A stretch of DNA of 36,144 nt from CAZGGW01 sp964525365 (GTDB lineage Bacteria > Bacillota_I > Bacilli_A > RF39 > UBA660): NCBI GenBank assembly GCA_964525365.1, contig CAZGGW010000007.1, positions 1-36,144 of the forward strand, read 5' to 3'. Under the pieces are notes generated by a model. It was given only the letters and a program-made list of their open reading frames with translations, was not told where the DNA came from and searched no databases. Both the position numbers and the translations under genes were made by a program. Of the stretch, positions 25,285 to 33,817 are shown piece by piece. The number at the start of each line of letters is the position of its first letter. The stretch's first letter is position 1.

Positions 25285-25467
25285 AAAAAAATCCCATAAA
25301 GGGACGAAATATATATTTCGTGGTACCACCACTTTTTTAAACTCTAAGTTTTAACGAGCTTCCCCGGCTAAGTTCAAAAGTGTCTTCATTATTTTATAGA
25401 GTTAATTTTCATCTACCATTAACTTTCTACTTCCTATAATAACAATTACTCTTCTTTTTCATCACTT
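25285..25467 (-). promoter_or_regulatory. T-box riboswitch, specifier GAC (Asp), controlling aspS
   Basis: On the minus strand, Stem I (25467-25370) has base AAGT / ACTT, a kink-turn GATGA / GA, and AAAAG / CTTTT. The codon in the specifier position just before A-CTTTT is GAC at 25384-25382. A GGTAGATGAAAA distal loop sits on AGTTAA / TTAACT. The T-box core GTGGTACCAC (near 25320-25330) gives UGGU to pair with a tRNA acceptor end. A hairpin TCCC / GGGA with seven T's (25285-25304) is the terminator. Uncharged tRNA-Asp should permit read-through into aspS. Confidence 0.93.
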
Positions 25468-25477
25468 ATAGTTTTAA

Positions 25478-25506
25478 ATTATATATCTATATTATTATTT
25501 TGTCAA
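25478..25506 (-). promoter_or_regulatory. T-box/aspS promoter
   Basis: Perfect consensus on the minus strand: TTGACA (25501-25506), 17 bp, TATAAT (25478-25483). The -35 lies inside the last codons of the upstream membrane-protein gene. The start would be near 25471, four bases before Stem I. Confidence 0.85.
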
Positions 25507-26172
25507 TTTTTTCTTTTTTGAAGATTTTTTAACCACCGGTTTTTTAGTAATTACTTTTTTTGGACGAACAATCTTTTTATCTTCAGATTTATCAGCATTA
25601 AAAATAGAAGCCATTACTTTATCAAATTCTTTGCTATCAAGTATCAATAAAAATAGTGGTTCAAGTAAATTTAATATTCCAAATGTAACAAAGAAATATC
25701 CTAATACCAAAGTTTGCACTTCGGTTATTCCTTTATATAAATTGCTTATTACAAGTCCACTTAAAAACGCAATTAAAAATACTACGATAAATTTAACTCC
25801 CCAGCATGAATCTTTCTTACTTGAAAAATAATATACATAATAGCCTTTATTTAATACTATTAAAAACATTGATATTAACAAACCAGTACCTAGTATTATA
25901 GATGTTTCTTTTCCCTGACAAATAAATAAAAACATTGCACTAAATACATAGATAAGAGAATTAAATAGTTTTTCATAAACTCCTTCAACTCTATAAATAA
26001 AATATCCAACTAAATAAACTGAAGCTAAAACCAAATATATTGTACATAAAAGCATAATTGGATCCATTAATCCATATGTAGGAAATATGGACAAGAATAC
26101 ACCTAATAATACAACTAAAGCAGATAAACAAATATCTATAGTTATAATCTTTTTCTTTTCTTTTTTGTTCAT
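25495..26172 (-). CDS. Uncharacterised six-helix membrane protein with Lys-rich tail
   Basis: A 225-aa protein with about six membrane segments (first at 9-30, ITIDICLSALVVLLGVFLSI), a helical layout reminiscent of DUF308/HdeD-type proteins, though I cannot assign it. The last 40 residues are cytoplasmic and highly basic (PKKVITKKPVVKKSSKKKKL), perhaps binding RNA, DNA or acidic lipid head groups. SD AAAGGAG. It lies between trpS and the aspS T-box on the same strand, and its 3' end carries the aspS -35 box. Confidence 0.7.
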   Translation of the reverse strand: MNKKEKKKIITIDICLSALVVLLGVFLSIFPTYGLMDPIMLLCTIYLVLASVYLVGYFIYRVEGVYEKLFNSLIYVFSAMFLFICQGKETSIILGTGLLISMFLIVLNKGYYVYYFSSKKDSCWGVKFIVVFLIAFLSGLVISNLYKGITEVQTLVLGYFFVTFGILNLLEPLFLLILDSKEFDKVMASIFNADKSEDKKIVRPKKVITKKPVVKKSSKKKKLTK

Positions 26173-26224
26173 CTCAAACTCCTTTATTCTCTATTTAGAA
26201 TTTTAATAAACTTTTATTATTTTG

Positions 26225-27238
26225 TCAATCAAAATATTCAACACCAATTACTTTTCTGACTCTGTTCAATGTGACATTTGCTTTTTTATTTGCTTCTATT
26301 GTGCCTTCTTTTAAAAACTTTAATGCCTCATCATAATGATCATAATAATAATCTCTTTTTTCTCTTATTGGAGTTAAAGTATTTTCTATTACTTCATATA
26401 AATATTTTTTAATAGTTACATCTCCAACTCCACCTTTAGCATAACTATTTTTTAATTCTTCAAATTTTTCTCTATCAGTACATAATGCATCCAAATAAAT
26501 AAATACTGGATTGTTTTCTGTATCACCGGGATCATCAATATTTAAATGATTTGGATCTGTATACATACTCATTACTTTTTTATAAACAATTTCTGAATTA
26601 TCTGATAAATATATACAATTATTAACCGATTTACTCATTTTTTCTTTACCATCAAGTCCAGGCAACCTTCTTTCACATTTGCTTTCAGGCACCAACGCTT
26701 TAGGAACTACTAGAGTTTCACCATATGTGTTATTAAATGATTTTACTATTTCAAGTACTTGCTCATGAATAGGAATCTGATCTTCTCCAACTGGTACTAC
26801 CTCTGCATCAAAAGCTGTAATATCAGAAGCTTGACTTACAGGATAGCATAAAAAACCAACGGGAATACTACTTTCAAATCCTCTTAACTTGATTTCTGTT
26901 TTTATTGTTGGATTTCTTTGTAATCTTCCTAAATTAACCAAATTCATATAGTACATTGTAAGTTCAGGCAATGCAGTAACACCAGATTGTACAAACAAGT
27001 GTGTAACTTTCGGATCCAAACCAACCGCCAAATAATCAAGTAAAACTTCTTTTACATTGTTACTTACTTTTTGAGGATTACTAGCATTGTCAGTTAGTGC
27101 TTGCATATCTGCGATCATAATATAAAGCTCATATTCACCCGATTCTTGCATTTTAACTCTATTTCTTAGTGAACCAACATAATGTCCTAAATGAAGCCTT
27201 CCAGTGGGTCTATCACCTGTTAATACTATTTTCTTCAT
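26225..27238 (-). CDS. trpS: Tryptophanyl-tRNA synthetase
   Basis: The 337-aa class I synthetase charges tRNA-Trp. It has TGDRPTGRLHLGHYVGSL (HIGH-equivalent HLGH), the GEDQIPIHEQV region that contacts the adenylate, and KEKMSKSVNN (KMSKS). Length is normal. The frame opens at a GTG at 27244, but AGAGG fits the ATG at 27238 better. It follows uvrB by 56 bp; a TATAAT in that gap could be an additional -10, but no T-box is seen. Confidence 0.97.
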   Translation of the reverse strand: MKKIVLTGDRPTGRLHLGHYVGSLRNRVKMQESGEYELYIMIADMQALTDNASNPQKVSNNVKEVLLDYLAVGLDPKVTHLFVQSGVTALPELTMYYMNLVNLGRLQRNPTIKTEIKLRGFESSIPVGFLCYPVSQASDITAFDAEVVPVGEDQIPIHEQVLEIVKSFNNTYGETLVVPKALVPESKCERRLPGLDGKEKMSKSVNNCIYLSDNSEIVYKKVMSMYTDPNHLNIDDPGDTENNPVFIYLDALCTDREKFEELKNSYAKGGVGDVTIKKYLYEVIENTLTPIREKRDYYYDHYDEALKFLKEGTIEANKKANVTLNRVRKVIGVEYFD

Positions 27239-27294
27239 ATGCACCTCTTTTCTATAATAATTATACTAATTAAAAAAATAAAAGTCTATAACTT

Positions 27295-29259
27295 TCATTT
27301 TTTATCTTCTACGCTAAGTTCAAACATAATATCCCTAAGTTCCATCGCACGTTCAAAATCCAATTCCTTAGCTGCCTTTCTCATTTCATTTTCAATTTCA
27401 TTTATTAATTTTAATTTCTCACGTTTATTTTTAGGAGTTTCCTTCTTCTTATCTTCAATTTCATTACTTATTACTTCACTAATGTTTTTAACTATAGTTT
27501 TAGGAGCAATATTATGTTCAGCATTATATTTCTCTTGAATAGTTCTTCTTCTCTTAGTTTCTTCTATAGCTTCTTTCATCGCTTCACTCATAGTATCGGC
27601 ATACATTATTATATGCCCTTTTTCATTACGAGCTGCTCGCCCAATAGTTTGAATAAGACTTCTAGTACTTCTTAAGAATCCTTGCTTATCTGCATCCATT
27701 ATACATATTAAAGAAACTTCGGGTATATCAAGCCCTTCTCTTAATAAATTAATACCAACGAGTACATCAAACTTTCCAAGTCTTAGATTCCTGATTATAT
27801 TCATTCTTTCTAATGTTTTAATTTCATTGTGAAGATAAGCCACTTTTATACCCATTTCTTTTAAATAATTAGTAAGTTCTTCAGCCATTCTTATCGTAAG
27901 AGTTGTAATAAGTACCCTTTCATTATTTTTAACACAATTATTTATTTCATATATTATATCATCGACTTGACCAATAGTTTTTCTAACTTCAATGTTTGGA
28001 TCAAGTAATCCAGTAGGTCTAATAATTTGTTCGATTGTCTTATTATGAACAAGTGATAATTCATAGTCTCCCGGAGTAGCGGATACATAAATTATTTGAT
28101 TAATTTTACTTTCAAACTCATCAAATTTTAAAGGCCTATTATCAAGAGCACTTGGAAGTCTAAATCCATAGTCCACAAGAGTTTGCTTTCTGTGTCTATC
28201 GCCATTATACATTCCTCTTACTTGTGGAATAGTAACATGCGATTCATCTATAACAAGTAAGAAATCTTTTGGAAAAAAATCTATCAATGTAGATGGAGTT
28301 TCTCCTCGATCCCTAAGAGCTAAGTGGCGAGAATAATTTTCTATTCCGTGGCAAAACCCAGTTTCTTTTAGCATTTCAATATCATAATTAGTTCTTTCCT
28401 TTATCCTTTGAGCTTCCAATAATTTCCCCTCATTATTTAAAATATCCAATCTTTCATTAAGCTCATGTTCTATTCTAGAAATTGCTTCATTAATTCTATC
28501 TTCACTAGTAACAAACAATGACGCTGGGAATATACTAATACTTTTTTTATCACTTATAATTACTCCGGTTAAAACATCAAATTCACTTATTCTAATTATT
28601 TCATCATCATCAAGTTCAATTCTAATACCATTTTTCTTTTGATAACTAGGAATAATTTCAATTACATCACCTTTTACTCTGAAAGTTCCCCTAGTAAAAT
28701 CATTAACACTTCTTTCATAAAGCATATTTATTAATTGTTCAAGTATATCATCCCTATCAACTTTATCTTTTAATGATAAGATTAACATATGATTTTCATA
28801 GTCCTCTTTTTCTCCAATACTATATATACAAGAAACAGACGCTACTACAATTACATCTCTATTTTTAATAAGTGCTGATACTGCAGAATGTCTAAGTTCA
28901 TCTATTTCATCATTTATTGAGGAATCTTTTTCAATATATAAATCTTTACTTGGTACATACGCTTCAGGTTGATAATAATCATAATAAGAAACAAAATACT
29001 CAACACGATTTTCAGGGAATAATTCTTTGAATTCTGCATATAGTTGCCCAGCAAGTGTTTTATTATGAGCTAAAACAAGCGTTGGTTTGTTAGTACGCTC
29101 AATAACGTTAGCTATTGTAAAAGTTTTACCAGTACCAGTTGCTCCAAGTAGAACCTGTTCTTTTTTTCCATCATTAATTCCATTCACTAACTCTTTTATA
29201 GCTTCTGGTTGATCTCCAGATGGTTTATACCCAGAATGTAATATAAATTTATCTGCCAT
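27295..29259 (-). CDS. uvrB: Excinuclease ABC subunit UvrB
   Basis: UvrB is the damage-verifying helicase-like subunit of nucleotide excision repair. The 654-aa protein has Walker A GATGTGKTF, the DNA-wedging beta-hairpin region YYDYYQPEAYVP, the DESH box, helicase motif VI (QTIGRAARN) and a C-terminal UVR domain (KELDFERAMELRD) that binds UvrC. The frame opens at 29322; ATG at 29259 with AAAGGTG gives the family N-terminus MADKFILHSGYKPSGDQ. uvrA is not adjacent. No LexA box of the Bacillus type is visible upstream. Confidence 0.97.
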   Translation of the reverse strand: MADKFILHSGYKPSGDQPEAIKELVNGINDGKKEQVLLGATGTGKTFTIANVIERTNKPTLVLAHNKTLAGQLYAEFKELFPENRVEYFVSYYDYYQPEAYVPSKDLYIEKDSSINDEIDELRHSAVSALIKNRDVIVVASVSCIYSIGEKEDYENHMLILSLKDKVDRDDILEQLINMLYERSVNDFTRGTFRVKGDVIEIIPSYQKKNGIRIELDDDEIIRISEFDVLTGVIISDKKSISIFPASLFVTSEDRINEAISRIEHELNERLDILNNEGKLLEAQRIKERTNYDIEMLKETGFCHGIENYSRHLALRDRGETPSTLIDFFPKDFLLVIDESHVTIPQVRGMYNGDRHRKQTLVDYGFRLPSALDNRPLKFDEFESKINQIIYVSATPGDYELSLVHNKTIEQIIRPTGLLDPNIEVRKTIGQVDDIIYEINNCVKNNERVLITTLTIRMAEELTNYLKEMGIKVAYLHNEIKTLERMNIIRNLRLGKFDVLVGINLLREGLDIPEVSLICIMDADKQGFLRSTRSLIQTIGRAARNEKGHIIMYADTMSEAMKEAIEETKRRRTIQEKYNAEHNIAPKTIVKNISEVISNEIEDKKKETPKNKREKLKLINEIENEMRKAAKELDFERAMELRDIMFELSVEDKK

Positions 29260-29449
29260 TTTTTCACACCTTTCTCTTTTTATTATGATTACTGAAAGCC
29301 TTTCATTTGTCCCCATTTTCATTTTTTTTCAACATATTTTTCACAATTTTTTTATCTTTTTAATATAGATTGTGATTAAGCTACTTAATTAATATATTTT
29401 ATCACTAAAATATACTTTCCCTTTTTATTTTTTTCATATTTTCTTTTTA
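29260..29449. other. AT-rich intergenic region between the KilA-N pseudogene and uvrB
   Basis: About 190 bp of very T-rich plus-strand sequence. I see no clear promoter hexamer pair, hairpin with T-run, or RNA gene beyond the uvrB SD. Confidence 0.5.
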
Positions 29450-29969
29450 TTATTCAGTTTTATTAACCAATTTTGAAATTCCAATAATATTATTATCGTT
29501 AATAAGTATTTCAATTTGCCTTTTAGCTGTTACATTAAGTTTTTCTAATCTATCTCTTTGAAAAATATTATTTAAATGCCGGATCAATCTATGATGCAAA
29601 TTCAAGTGCAATATCAGGGTGAGCAAATGTTCCGCCATCATATTTTCCTCTTTTACTAATAAAACCTTTCACACTTGTCATATTTATCCATCTAGAGGGG
29701 CTCATGGTAAATGATTGATTTGCCGAATCATTTTTAAACTCGTGAGATTCCGCTAGTTTAAAATTTTCATTAAACAATTCTTCCCATAAACAATAAAAAT
29801 CAAAAGAGCTTTTATTGCTCATCCATTTTATAATAACATCACCCGAATTATTATTGTTTTTATATCTAGCTAAATCTGTTAAAGATATATAATCAATATT
29901 ATTTTCTCTCATAACATTAATTAAATTATCTTTTACATTCATTTGTGTTAATATTTTATTATTATTCAT
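29450..29969 (-). pseudogene. KilA-N domain protein, disrupted
   Basis: The 5' part encodes a KilA-N DNA-binding domain of phage type: ISLTDLARYKN, IIKWMSNKSSFDFYCLWEEL, FTMSPSRWINMTSVKGFI, then SKRGKYDGGTFAHPDIALEF. It stops at TAG (29589-29591) in the phrase FAS-stop-IDPAFK, where intact relatives have FASW-I, so a single TGG to TAG change explains it. A second in-frame TAA follows IDPAFK, and the family's C-terminal tail continues in another frame (FQRDRLEKLN, AKRQIEILIND, ending at 29450), showing a deletion or frameshift too. A good promoter and SD (AGGAGG before ATG 29969) remain. This looks like a decayed prophage or mobile-element gene. Confidence 0.8.
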
Positions 29970-29991
29970 AGAACCTCCTAAACTTTTATTT

Positions 29992-30021
29992 ATTATATCA
30001 TCCAATATTATAATCTTTCAA
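29992..30021 (-). promoter_or_regulatory. Promoter of the KilA-N pseudogene
   Basis: TTGAAA (30016-30021), 18 bp, TGATATAAT (TATAAT at 29992-29997) on the minus strand, 22 bp before the ATG at 29969. Confidence 0.55.
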
Positions 30022-30043
30022 TTAATTACTAATACAAATTATA

Positions 30044-30070
30044 ATTGGTAGAATAATACTAGCTACCAAT
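30044..30070 (-). repeat. Hairpin at the 3' end of the CPBP protease gene
   Basis: ATTGGTAG / CTACCAAT, an 8-bp perfect inverted repeat with 11-nt loop spanning the stop codon at 30059. The following sequence has only a weak U-tract, so it is a weak terminator or mRNA 3' stabiliser. Confidence 0.4.
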
Positions 30071-30694
30071 AGTATTTATGAAAGTATGAACTAATATTGA
30101 AGAATATACATTTTTATTTTTATATCTAAAAAATCCCAAAACAATTCCAATAAATAAACCCGCTATTACTTTCCAAAACATTATATTTAAAATATTAGCA
30201 TTTGGTAAAAACAAAGACGTTCTCCAAATTATTGTATCAATATATCCTAAGTGCCATAATCCAAATAATAATGTTGAGACTATATATGCGACTTTTTCAT
30301 TTTTCATCAAACTAAGTTCTTTAAAAACAATTCCTCTAAAAATCAATTCTTCTAAAATCACTGTAAAAACCGAATTATAAATAAGTGATAATATATTAAA
30401 TATTTCATAATTTTTTGTTATAACAGGCGTTATTAATAAAAATAAGAATACAACAATTGTTAATATTATATATTTTTTATTAAACTTTTCCGGAAAGATA
30501 TTTATATTTAATTTTTTCTTTATTAATATTAAAATAATAATACCAATAATTAAAATTATATATATTATATTTACTATTACATCTGATAATAAAGTTCTAT
30601 CAATAAAACTAAATATCAATTTTTTGGAAATTATTCGCGACAATTGTAGTAATATCAAAGATACAATCATAACTATTATTTTCTTAATTTTCAT
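30059..30694 (-). CDS. CPBP (CAAX/Abi) family intramembrane metalloprotease
   Basis: A 211-aa protein with about six to seven membrane helices. The three Abi motifs are present: EELIFRG (EExxxR), a FGLWHLGY segment supplying the second histidine, and HTFINT (HxxxN). In Bacillota such proteins serve in bacteriocin immunity, signalling or unknown membrane proteolysis. The ATG at 30694 follows GGAGG; an upstream in-frame ATG at 30706 overlaps that SD. It is placed between rpmF and the KilA-N pseudogene, with no bacteriocin gene visible. Confidence 0.85.
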   Translation of the reverse strand: MKIKKIIVMIVSLILLQLSRIISKKLIFSFIDRTLLSDVIVNIIYIILIIGIIILILIKKKLNINIFPEKFNKKYIILTIVVFLFLLITPVITKNYEIFNILSLIYNSVFTVILEELIFRGIVFKELSLMKNEKVAYIVSTLLFGLWHLGYIDTIIWRTSLFLPNANILNIMFWKVIAGLFIGIVLGFFRYKNKNVYSSILVHTFINTIGS

Positions 30695-30730
30695 AGAATC
30701 CTCCATTACACAAATTAAATTATTATTAAC

Positions 30731-30757
30731 AAAAAAGAAGATTATTTTTCTTCTTTT
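30731..30757 (-). terminator. rpmF terminator
   Basis: On the minus strand AAAAGAAGA, 7-nt loop, TCTTCTTTT then T's: a 9-bp stem that overlaps the last codons and stop of rpmF. Confidence 0.7.
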
Positions 30758-31005
30758 GCTTTTTTAACTTTTTTAGTGCTTTTTACTTCTGGCTTTTCTT
30801 CTTTTACTTCTTTTTTTAATACATCTTTTCCTTTATAAAATCCACAAGCTGTACATGCTCTATGTGGTGATAATGGTTCTCCACAATTTTTACATTTGCA
30901 AACAGTAGGTGCATCTTTTTTTAAATGAGTTCTTCTTATTCTTTTTCTTGTCTTACTTATTCTTCTTGCTGGTAAAGCTCCAAATAAACATATATTAAGT
31001 AACAT
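30742..31005 (-). CDS. rpmF: 50S ribosomal protein L32 with extended ends
   Basis: The core ALPARRISKTRKRIRRTH and the zinc ribbon CKNCGEP with HRACTACGFYKGK (two CxxC pairs) identify L32. Normal L32 starts MAVP or MALP; here the matching codon before ALPARR is GGA and the only SD-served start (AAAGGAGA, ATG at 31005) adds nine hydrophobic residues (MLLNICLFG). The C-terminus carries about 25 extra Lys/Glu residues, giving 87 aa rather than about 57-60. yceD, its usual upstream partner, is absent. Confidence 0.92.
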   Translation of the reverse strand: MLLNICLFGALPARRISKTRKRIRRTHLKKDAPTVCKCKNCGEPLSPHRACTACGFYKGKDVLKKEVKEEKPEVKSTKKVKKAKEEK

Positions 31006-31042
31006 ATTAATATTCTCCTTTCATTAAATGCTATTGAATTTT

Positions 31043-31059
31043 AAGAAAGTTTCTTTCTT
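31043..31059 (-). promoter_or_regulatory. Hairpin in the rpmF leader
   Basis: AAGAAAG, 3-nt loop, CTTTCTT (perfect 7-bp stem) lies about 40 nt before the rpmF start. No U-tract, so a leader structure rather than a terminator; function unknown. Confidence 0.3.
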
Positions 31060-31116
31060 TCCGCATAGTATTTTCTCATAAACTTTAAGAAATATCAAGT
31101 AAAAGATAACATTTTA

Positions 31117-31145
31117 TTGAAAAAATTATATTTTTTTGCTAAAAT
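31117..31145 (+). promoter_or_regulatory. Promoter of the HAD-tmcAL operon
   Basis: TTGAAA (31117-31122), 17 bp, TAAAAT (31140-31145), 23 bp before the start codon, which has SD GAGGGG. Confidence 0.65.
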
Positions 31146-31168
31146 ATTAACCAGTTTGAGGGGAAAAC

Positions 31169-31843
31169 ATGAAATTATTAGTTAGTGATTATGATGGAAC
31201 TTATAAAATTGAAAGAAACGACACAGAAGGAATTAAAAAAAACAACGTAGAAATTCAAAGATTTTTAGATAAAGGTAATCTTTTTGCATTCGCAACCGCA
31301 AGAAGTTATATTTCAATTATGAAAGAAATAGATAAACATAATATACCATACGATTATTTAATATGTAATGATGGGCTTTTTATAATAGATAAATATGGAA
31401 AAATTATATATGAAAAATTACTTGATAGCGATTTGGTTAAAAATATTAATGATTTTTTATATCAATACACCTCTCACATAGCATATTTAGATAAATATGG
31501 AAAATTAGTCAAAGAAGATATAATGGAAATCATTGCGTATTTAGATTTGTTACAAAACCCAGAAGAAATATTAAAAAAATTAAACGCGAACGAACTACTT
31601 TACGCAGTAAGATATTTAAATCAAATATATATTAAAAATAAAACCAATAAAAGTATTGGTATTAATCACTTGTTAAATAGTATAGATTTAAATCCAGATG
31701 TAGTAACAGTTGGAGATGATGCTAATGATATAGAAATGTTAAAAGATTTCAAAGGATACAGGATGCTTACTTGTTATCCAATTCTATATAAAGAACAATT
31801 AAAAACTACCACTTCAGTAAAAAGTTTAGTGAGAAAATTATGA
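31169..31843 (+). CDS. HAD superfamily (Cof-type) phosphatase
   Basis: A 224-aa HAD-IIB hydrolase. Motif I is SDYDGT (nucleophile and acid Asp pair at residues 7 and 9), motif II the ATAR segment, and motif IV GDDANDIEML. The cap domain between them is short for the Cof family, which usually reaches 260-290 aa. Substrates are typically sugar phosphates or flavin nucleotides; none can be named. Its stop overlaps the next start (ATGA), so it is coupled to tmcAL. Confidence 0.88.
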   Translation: MKLLVSDYDGTYKIERNDTEGIKKNNVEIQRFLDKGNLFAFATARSYISIMKEIDKHNIPYDYLICNDGLFIIDKYGKIIYEKLLDSDLVKNINDFLYQYTSHIAYLDKYGKLVKEDIMEIIAYLDLLQNPEEILKKLNANELLYAVRYLNQIYIKNKTNKSIGINHLLNSIDLNPDVVTVGDDANDIEMLKDFKGYRMLTCYPILYKEQLKTTTSVKSLVRKL

Positions 31844-32958
31844 GTATAATTGGTATTGTTGTTGAATATAATCCATTTCATAACGGACATTTATATCAAA
31901 TAGAAAAGATTAAAGAAAAGTATAATGATTCAACTATTATCGTGGTTATGTCACCTTCTTTTACGCAAAGAGGCAATATTAGTATATTAAATAAATTTGA
32001 TAAAGCTAAAATTGCAATTAATTATGGAGTGGATATAGTTATAGAACTGCCTACAATTTATAGTACACAGTCTGCGGATAACTTTGCATTTAATAGTATT
32101 GCGTTATTAAACGAATTAAAAATTGATACATTAATATTCGGATCAGAATCAACTGATATTAATAAATTAACTCAAATAGCTAAAATACAAGATACTAAAA
32201 AATGTAATGACTTAACAAAAGAATATTTAGACCTTGGTTTAAATTACCCCACTGCATTATCTAAGGCAATTGAAGATTTAATAAAATTAAGGGTTGATAA
32301 CCCTAATGAATTACTTGCCATTTCTTATATAAAAGCAATACAAAAAGTAAATAGAAATATTAATATAGATGTTATAAAAAGAACAAATGAATTTCATGAC
32401 AAATTATCAAATAATAAAGTAATAAGTGCTGAAAATATAAGGGAAAAGTTAAATAAGAATAAAAATATTAAAAAATATATGCCAAAACTCACTTATAAAT
32501 ATTTAAAAGATAAAAATATTGATTATGAATTATATTTCAATTTATTAAAATATAAAATAAATACCGAAGAAGATTTAAATAAATATTTAGATGTAAATGA
32601 AGGTATTAGTACTCGTATCAAAAAATATATAAACAAATGTAATTCAATAGATGAATTAATTTTAAATATTAAATCTAAAAGATGGACTTATAATAAGATA
32701 TCTAGAATGCTTATTCATATTTTATTAAATATCACGAAAAAAGACGCAAAAGAAAAGCCTAAATATATAAGAATATTAGGACTTAGTAGTAATGGTCAGA
32801 AATACTTAAACAGTATTAAAAAAAATACAAAATTAGAACTTCTATCTAAATATAATAAACTTCTAGATAAAGAAATTAATGTTACTTCAATATATTCAAT
32901 AATAACAAATGAAAAAGAACTAGTAGATAAGGAATATAAATTTAATCCTTTTTACTAG
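31840..32958 (+). CDS. tmcAL: tRNA(Met) cytidine acetate ligase TmcAL
   Basis: TmcAL (YlbM family) makes N4-acetylcytidine at the wobble position of elongator tRNA-Met, using acetate and ATP. The 372-aa protein opens GIVVEYNPFHNGHLYQI, with the nucleotidyltransferase HxGH motif (HNGH), followed by VVMSPSFTQRG, IELPTIYSTQSADNFA and FGSES, all characteristic. It runs from the HAD promoter and its last 17 bp overlap the convergent CDF gene, with no terminator between them. Confidence 0.95.
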   Translation: MSIIGIVVEYNPFHNGHLYQIEKIKEKYNDSTIIVVMSPSFTQRGNISILNKFDKAKIAINYGVDIVIELPTIYSTQSADNFAFNSIALLNELKIDTLIFGSESTDINKLTQIAKIQDTKKCNDLTKEYLDLGLNYPTALSKAIEDLIKLRVDNPNELLAISYIKAIQKVNRNINIDVIKRTNEFHDKLSNNKVISAENIREKLNKNKNIKKYMPKLTYKYLKDKNIDYELYFNLLKYKINTEEDLNKYLDVNEGISTRIKKYINKCNSIDELILNIKSKRWTYNKISRMLIHILLNITKKDAKEKPKYIRILGLSSNGQKYLNSIKKNTKLELLSKYNKLLDKEINVTSIYSIITNEKELVDKEYKFNPFY

Positions 32959-33808
32959 TTTTTACTTTATAATTTATAAATATATATTTTATTTCATCAT
33001 TTTCTTTTTTTATTTCTTTTTTAATAGAAGACTCTACTTTTCCAATTTCTTTCATTTTAATATTTCCATTTACTATTAAATCAATTATAGCATTTGAATA
33101 ACTACCATATTTTAATATTGTTATTCGTCTAATTTCAATAATTTCTTTATATGAATCAATTATATTTGTAATATTTTCTTGCTTTTCCATATCACTATCT
33201 ATCTGGCCTATTACACTACTTATATTTTTTATAAATAATTCAATTCCTATTTTTAGTGTTAAAGCAGAAATTACAATGCTTCCAATAACGTCAGCATATT
33301 TAAATATAGGAATATATTTACTGAAATAAGTAATACCAATGAATATAAAAGCTAAACTAGTACTTAATACATCATATTTACTTTCTGTTCCACTTGCTAC
33401 TAATATAGAACTATTAAGTTCACGCCCTTTTTTTATTAAATAAGATGATACTATATATTTAAGTATCATTGTCATTATTAAAACAATTAATACATAATAA
33501 TTAGTTATTGTAACAGACCCTGTAAATGAAGAAACAAGTATCTTGATTCCAAGAAACATTATAAATAAACTTATAAATATACTAAATACATATTCCAGTT
33601 TTCCATGTCCAAATGGATGCTCCTTATCCGGATTTTTTTTAGAAGCCTTTATACCTACTATTCCAACAATATCGGTTGATAAATCAGATAATGCATGAAT
33701 TGAATCCGCTATTAAAGTTTTTGATTTACTAATATAACCCATAATAAATTTTAAAATAGTAATAATTATATTACTAATAAAACTTACAAACATTACTTTT
33801 ATTTCCAT
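32942..33808 (-). CDS. Cation diffusion facilitator family transporter
   Basis: The 288-aa CDF protein has about six membrane segments and a C-terminal cytoplasmic ferredoxin-like domain (about 200-285). The first metal motif is in DSIHALSDLSTD (HxxxD) and the family HPFGHGKLEY follows. Such antiporters export Zn, Mn, Fe or related divalent ions; the second site in TM5 reads as GTESKYD rather than a clear HxxxD, so a manganese- or iron-type specificity, or an altered site, is possible. The frame opens at a TTG; the ATG at 33808 with AGGAG (inside the polA end) is preferred. It directly follows polA. Confidence 0.88.
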   Translation of the reverse strand: MEIKVMFVSFISNIIITILKFIMGYISKSKTLIADSIHALSDLSTDIVGIVGIKASKKNPDKEHPFGHGKLEYVFSIFISLFIMFLGIKILVSSFTGSVTITNYYVLIVLIMTMILKYIVSSYLIKKGRELNSSILVASGTESKYDVLSTSLAFIFIGITYFSKYIPIFKYADVIGSIVISALTLKIGIELFIKNISSVIGQIDSDMEKQENITNIIDSYKEIIEIRRITILKYGSYSNAIIDLIVNGNIKMKEIGKVESSIKKEIKKENDEIKYIFINYKVKTSKKD

Positions 33809-33817
33809 GTCCAACTC

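Noticed and set aside
27239..27538. 99-aa plus-strand open frame over the trpS-uvrB junction
   Set aside because: Hydrophobic but antisense to the UvrB C-terminal domain; no SD or promoter.
29260..29449. LexA-type SOS box for uvrB
   Set aside because: No GAAC-N4-GTTC element was found in the upstream sequence.
29450..29641. Separate small gene encoding a 63-aa protein
   Set aside because: Only its C-terminal half resembles anything, and that part continues the KilA-N family tail; it is better explained as the shifted 3' end of the pseudogene.
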